DNA of 8,696 nucleotides from SCGC-AG-212-J23 sp035762345 (GTDB lineage Bacteria; Pseudomonadota; Gammaproteobacteria; Burkholderiales; SG8-39): NCBI GenBank assembly GCA_035762345.1, contig DASTPE010000050.1, positions 1 through 8,696 of the forward strand, written 5' to 3'. Each line of letters starts with the position of its first letter. The stretch's first letter is position 1. Made by a program: the position numbers and the translations under genes. Below the pieces are notes generated by a model, which was not told where the DNA came from, did no database searches, and saw only the letters and a list, made by a program, of their open reading frames with translations. Below are positions 7,818-8,696 of the stretch, piece by piece.

Positions 7818-8696
7818 ATGCCCGCGGTGATCTCCAAGGCGGAGCTGTTCGCGCGCCTCGAGCTCGGCCATGCCGAGCAGGTGACGGTCGTCACGCCGAA
7901 CAAGCGCCTTTCGCAAGCGCTGATGGCCGGGTTCGACGATTTCCAAGTCCGGAAGAATCTCACGGTGTGGGAGGCGCCCGACATCCTTCCGTTCGGCGCC
8001 TTCGTCGAGCGGCTGTGGGAAGACGCGCTGTACTCCGATCTTGGAGACACGCTCCCGCTCCTCCTCACAGAGGCGCAGGAGCAGCACCTCTGGGAAGGTG
8101 TGCTCGAGAAAAGCGGACTCCTCATCGTTCCGCGCGCCGCTGCCCAGTGCCGCGAGGCCTGGCGTCTCATGCACCAGTGGCGCATCGGCGCCGGCGGCAT
8201 GAATGAGGATTCGTTGGCTTTTCACCGTTGGAAAAAGGACTACGAACGCCTGACCCAGGGTGAAACCGATTCCGCCCGGCTGCCGGACGTCATGGCCGGG
8301 CTGCTCGACAAGCTGAAGAAGCCGAAGCTGCTCGTCGCCTACGCCTTCGACGTGGTTCCGCCGCAGACGAGGGAGTTTTTCGAGCATTTCGAATTCGGGA
8401 TCTGCGCGCCCGAGGGTTTCGAGGGCGCTTGCGTGCGCACCTCGTTTCCTTCCGCGAAACAGGAGATCGAGGCCGCGGCGAAGTGGACGCGCGCGCGGCT
8501 CGAGCAGGGCAAGCGCCGGATCGGCGTCATCGTTCCCGATCTTGGCAAGCGCAGGGCGGAGGTCGTGCGGGTGTTCTCGCGCGTTGTGCAGCCGGGCTAC
8601 AACCTGCCCGGCGCGGCAAAAACGCCGATGCCTTTCAACGTTTCGCTCGGGGAGCCTTTAGTTCTTTATCCGCTCGTCGATGCCGCCCTCACGCTC
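7818..8696 (+). CDS. AddB-like 'probable DNA repair protein' (inactive helicase plus expected PD-(D/E)XK nuclease), 3' end missing
   Basis: The open frame runs from ATG at 7818 to the right edge without a stop: 293 residues of a protein that in this family is usually 800-900 long. The N-terminus (VTVVTPNKRLSQALMAGFDDFQ, then VWEAPDILPFGAFVERLWEDAL near residues 50-71) matches the betaproteobacterial family annotated as probable DNA repair protein, related to the AddB subunit of double-strand-break nucleases. Later segments fit too: EAQEQHLWEGVLEKS (about 84-98), LLVAYAFDVVPPQTREFFEHF (about 173-193) and the helicase-like RIGVIVPDLGKRRAEVVRVFSR (about 234-255). No Walker A motif is seen in the visible part, as in AddB. 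The C-terminal nuclease domain would be outside the window, often followed by a UvrD/RecB-like helicase-nuclease gene. It would act in the cytoplasm on DNA ends. The start has no Shine-Dalgarno; an upstream start in frame is not apparent. Identification is by pattern memory. Confidence 0.8.
   Translation, partial: MPAVISKAELFARLELGHAEQVTVVTPNKRLSQALMAGFDDFQVRKNLTVWEAPDILPFGAFVERLWEDALYSDLGDTLPLLLTEAQEQHLWEGVLEKSGLLIVPRAAAQCREAWRLMHQWRIGAGGMNEDSLAFHRWKKDYERLTQGETDSARLPDVMAGLLDKLKKPKLLVAYAFDVVPPQTREFFEHFEFGICAPEGFEGACVRTSFPSAKQEIEAAAKWTRARLEQGKRRIGVIVPDLGKRRAEVVRVFSRVVQPGYNLPGAAKTPMPFNVSLGEPLVLYPLVDAALTL

Noticed and set aside
7797..8387. 196-residue open frame antisense to the DNA-repair gene
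   Set aside because: It has no recognisable motif, while the plus-strand frame is open to the window edge and matches an AddB-like family.
8386..8399. Second CGAATTCGGG sequence inside the DNA-repair gene, like the end of the large palindrome
   Set aside because: Only about ten bases match, and they lie within conserved coding sequence; this is likely chance.

Overview
The window is GC-rich, gene-dense bacterial DNA that most resembles a betaproteobacterium, probably Burkholderiales or a near relative. The grounds are an orphan Bug/TctC solute-binding protein, an AddB-like 'probable DNA repair protein' of the type common in that group, a class III cyclase fused to TolB/FlgO-like and TPR domains, and a FadI-type thiolase. 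The assignment is inferred from gene families, not from a marker gene. There are seven genes, two of them cut by the window edges. There are no RNA genes, CRISPR arrays or transposase genes, and no gene-free stretch longer than about 150 bases.

Left part (1-2070, minus strand): cydA and a 5' fragment of cydB, a cytochrome bd-type quinol oxidase whose two genes overlap by a GTGA tetranucleotide. A 71-base divergent spacer separates cydA from a plus-strand thiolase (2142-3431). Convergent to the thiolase is an amidohydrolase of the aromatic-acid decarboxylase type (3441-4454, minus). Divergent from that, 36 bases away, is a small exported YHS-domain protein (4491-4901, plus).

Right part: a two-gene minus-strand operon, read from 7670 down to 4903. 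It encodes a Bug-family periplasmic solute-binding protein and then a membrane-bound class III nucleotidyl cyclase with predicted periplasmic TolB-like and TPR domains. These genes also overlap by GTGA. A 147-base divergent spacer with a near-perfect 70-base palindrome (7697-7766) and a 12-base palindrome (7797-7808) leads to the start of the DNA-repair gene (7818 to the right edge).

How the genes fit together: the thiolase, amidohydrolase and Bug protein suggest carboxylic or aromatic acid catabolism, and the bd oxidase points to microaerobic or inhibitor-tolerant respiration. No single pathway is demonstrated. The best candidate for an undescribed system is the Bug-cyclase pair: a periplasmic ligand-binding protein made with a cyclase whose C-terminal half should face the periplasm. 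A second pattern is that four genes which start transcription units (cydA, thiolase, amidohydrolase, DNA-repair gene) lack a Shine-Dalgarno sequence and carry a TAnnnT -10-like hexamer 6-8 bases before ATG, as leaderless genes do. The YHS, Bug and cydB genes have strong ribosome binding sites.
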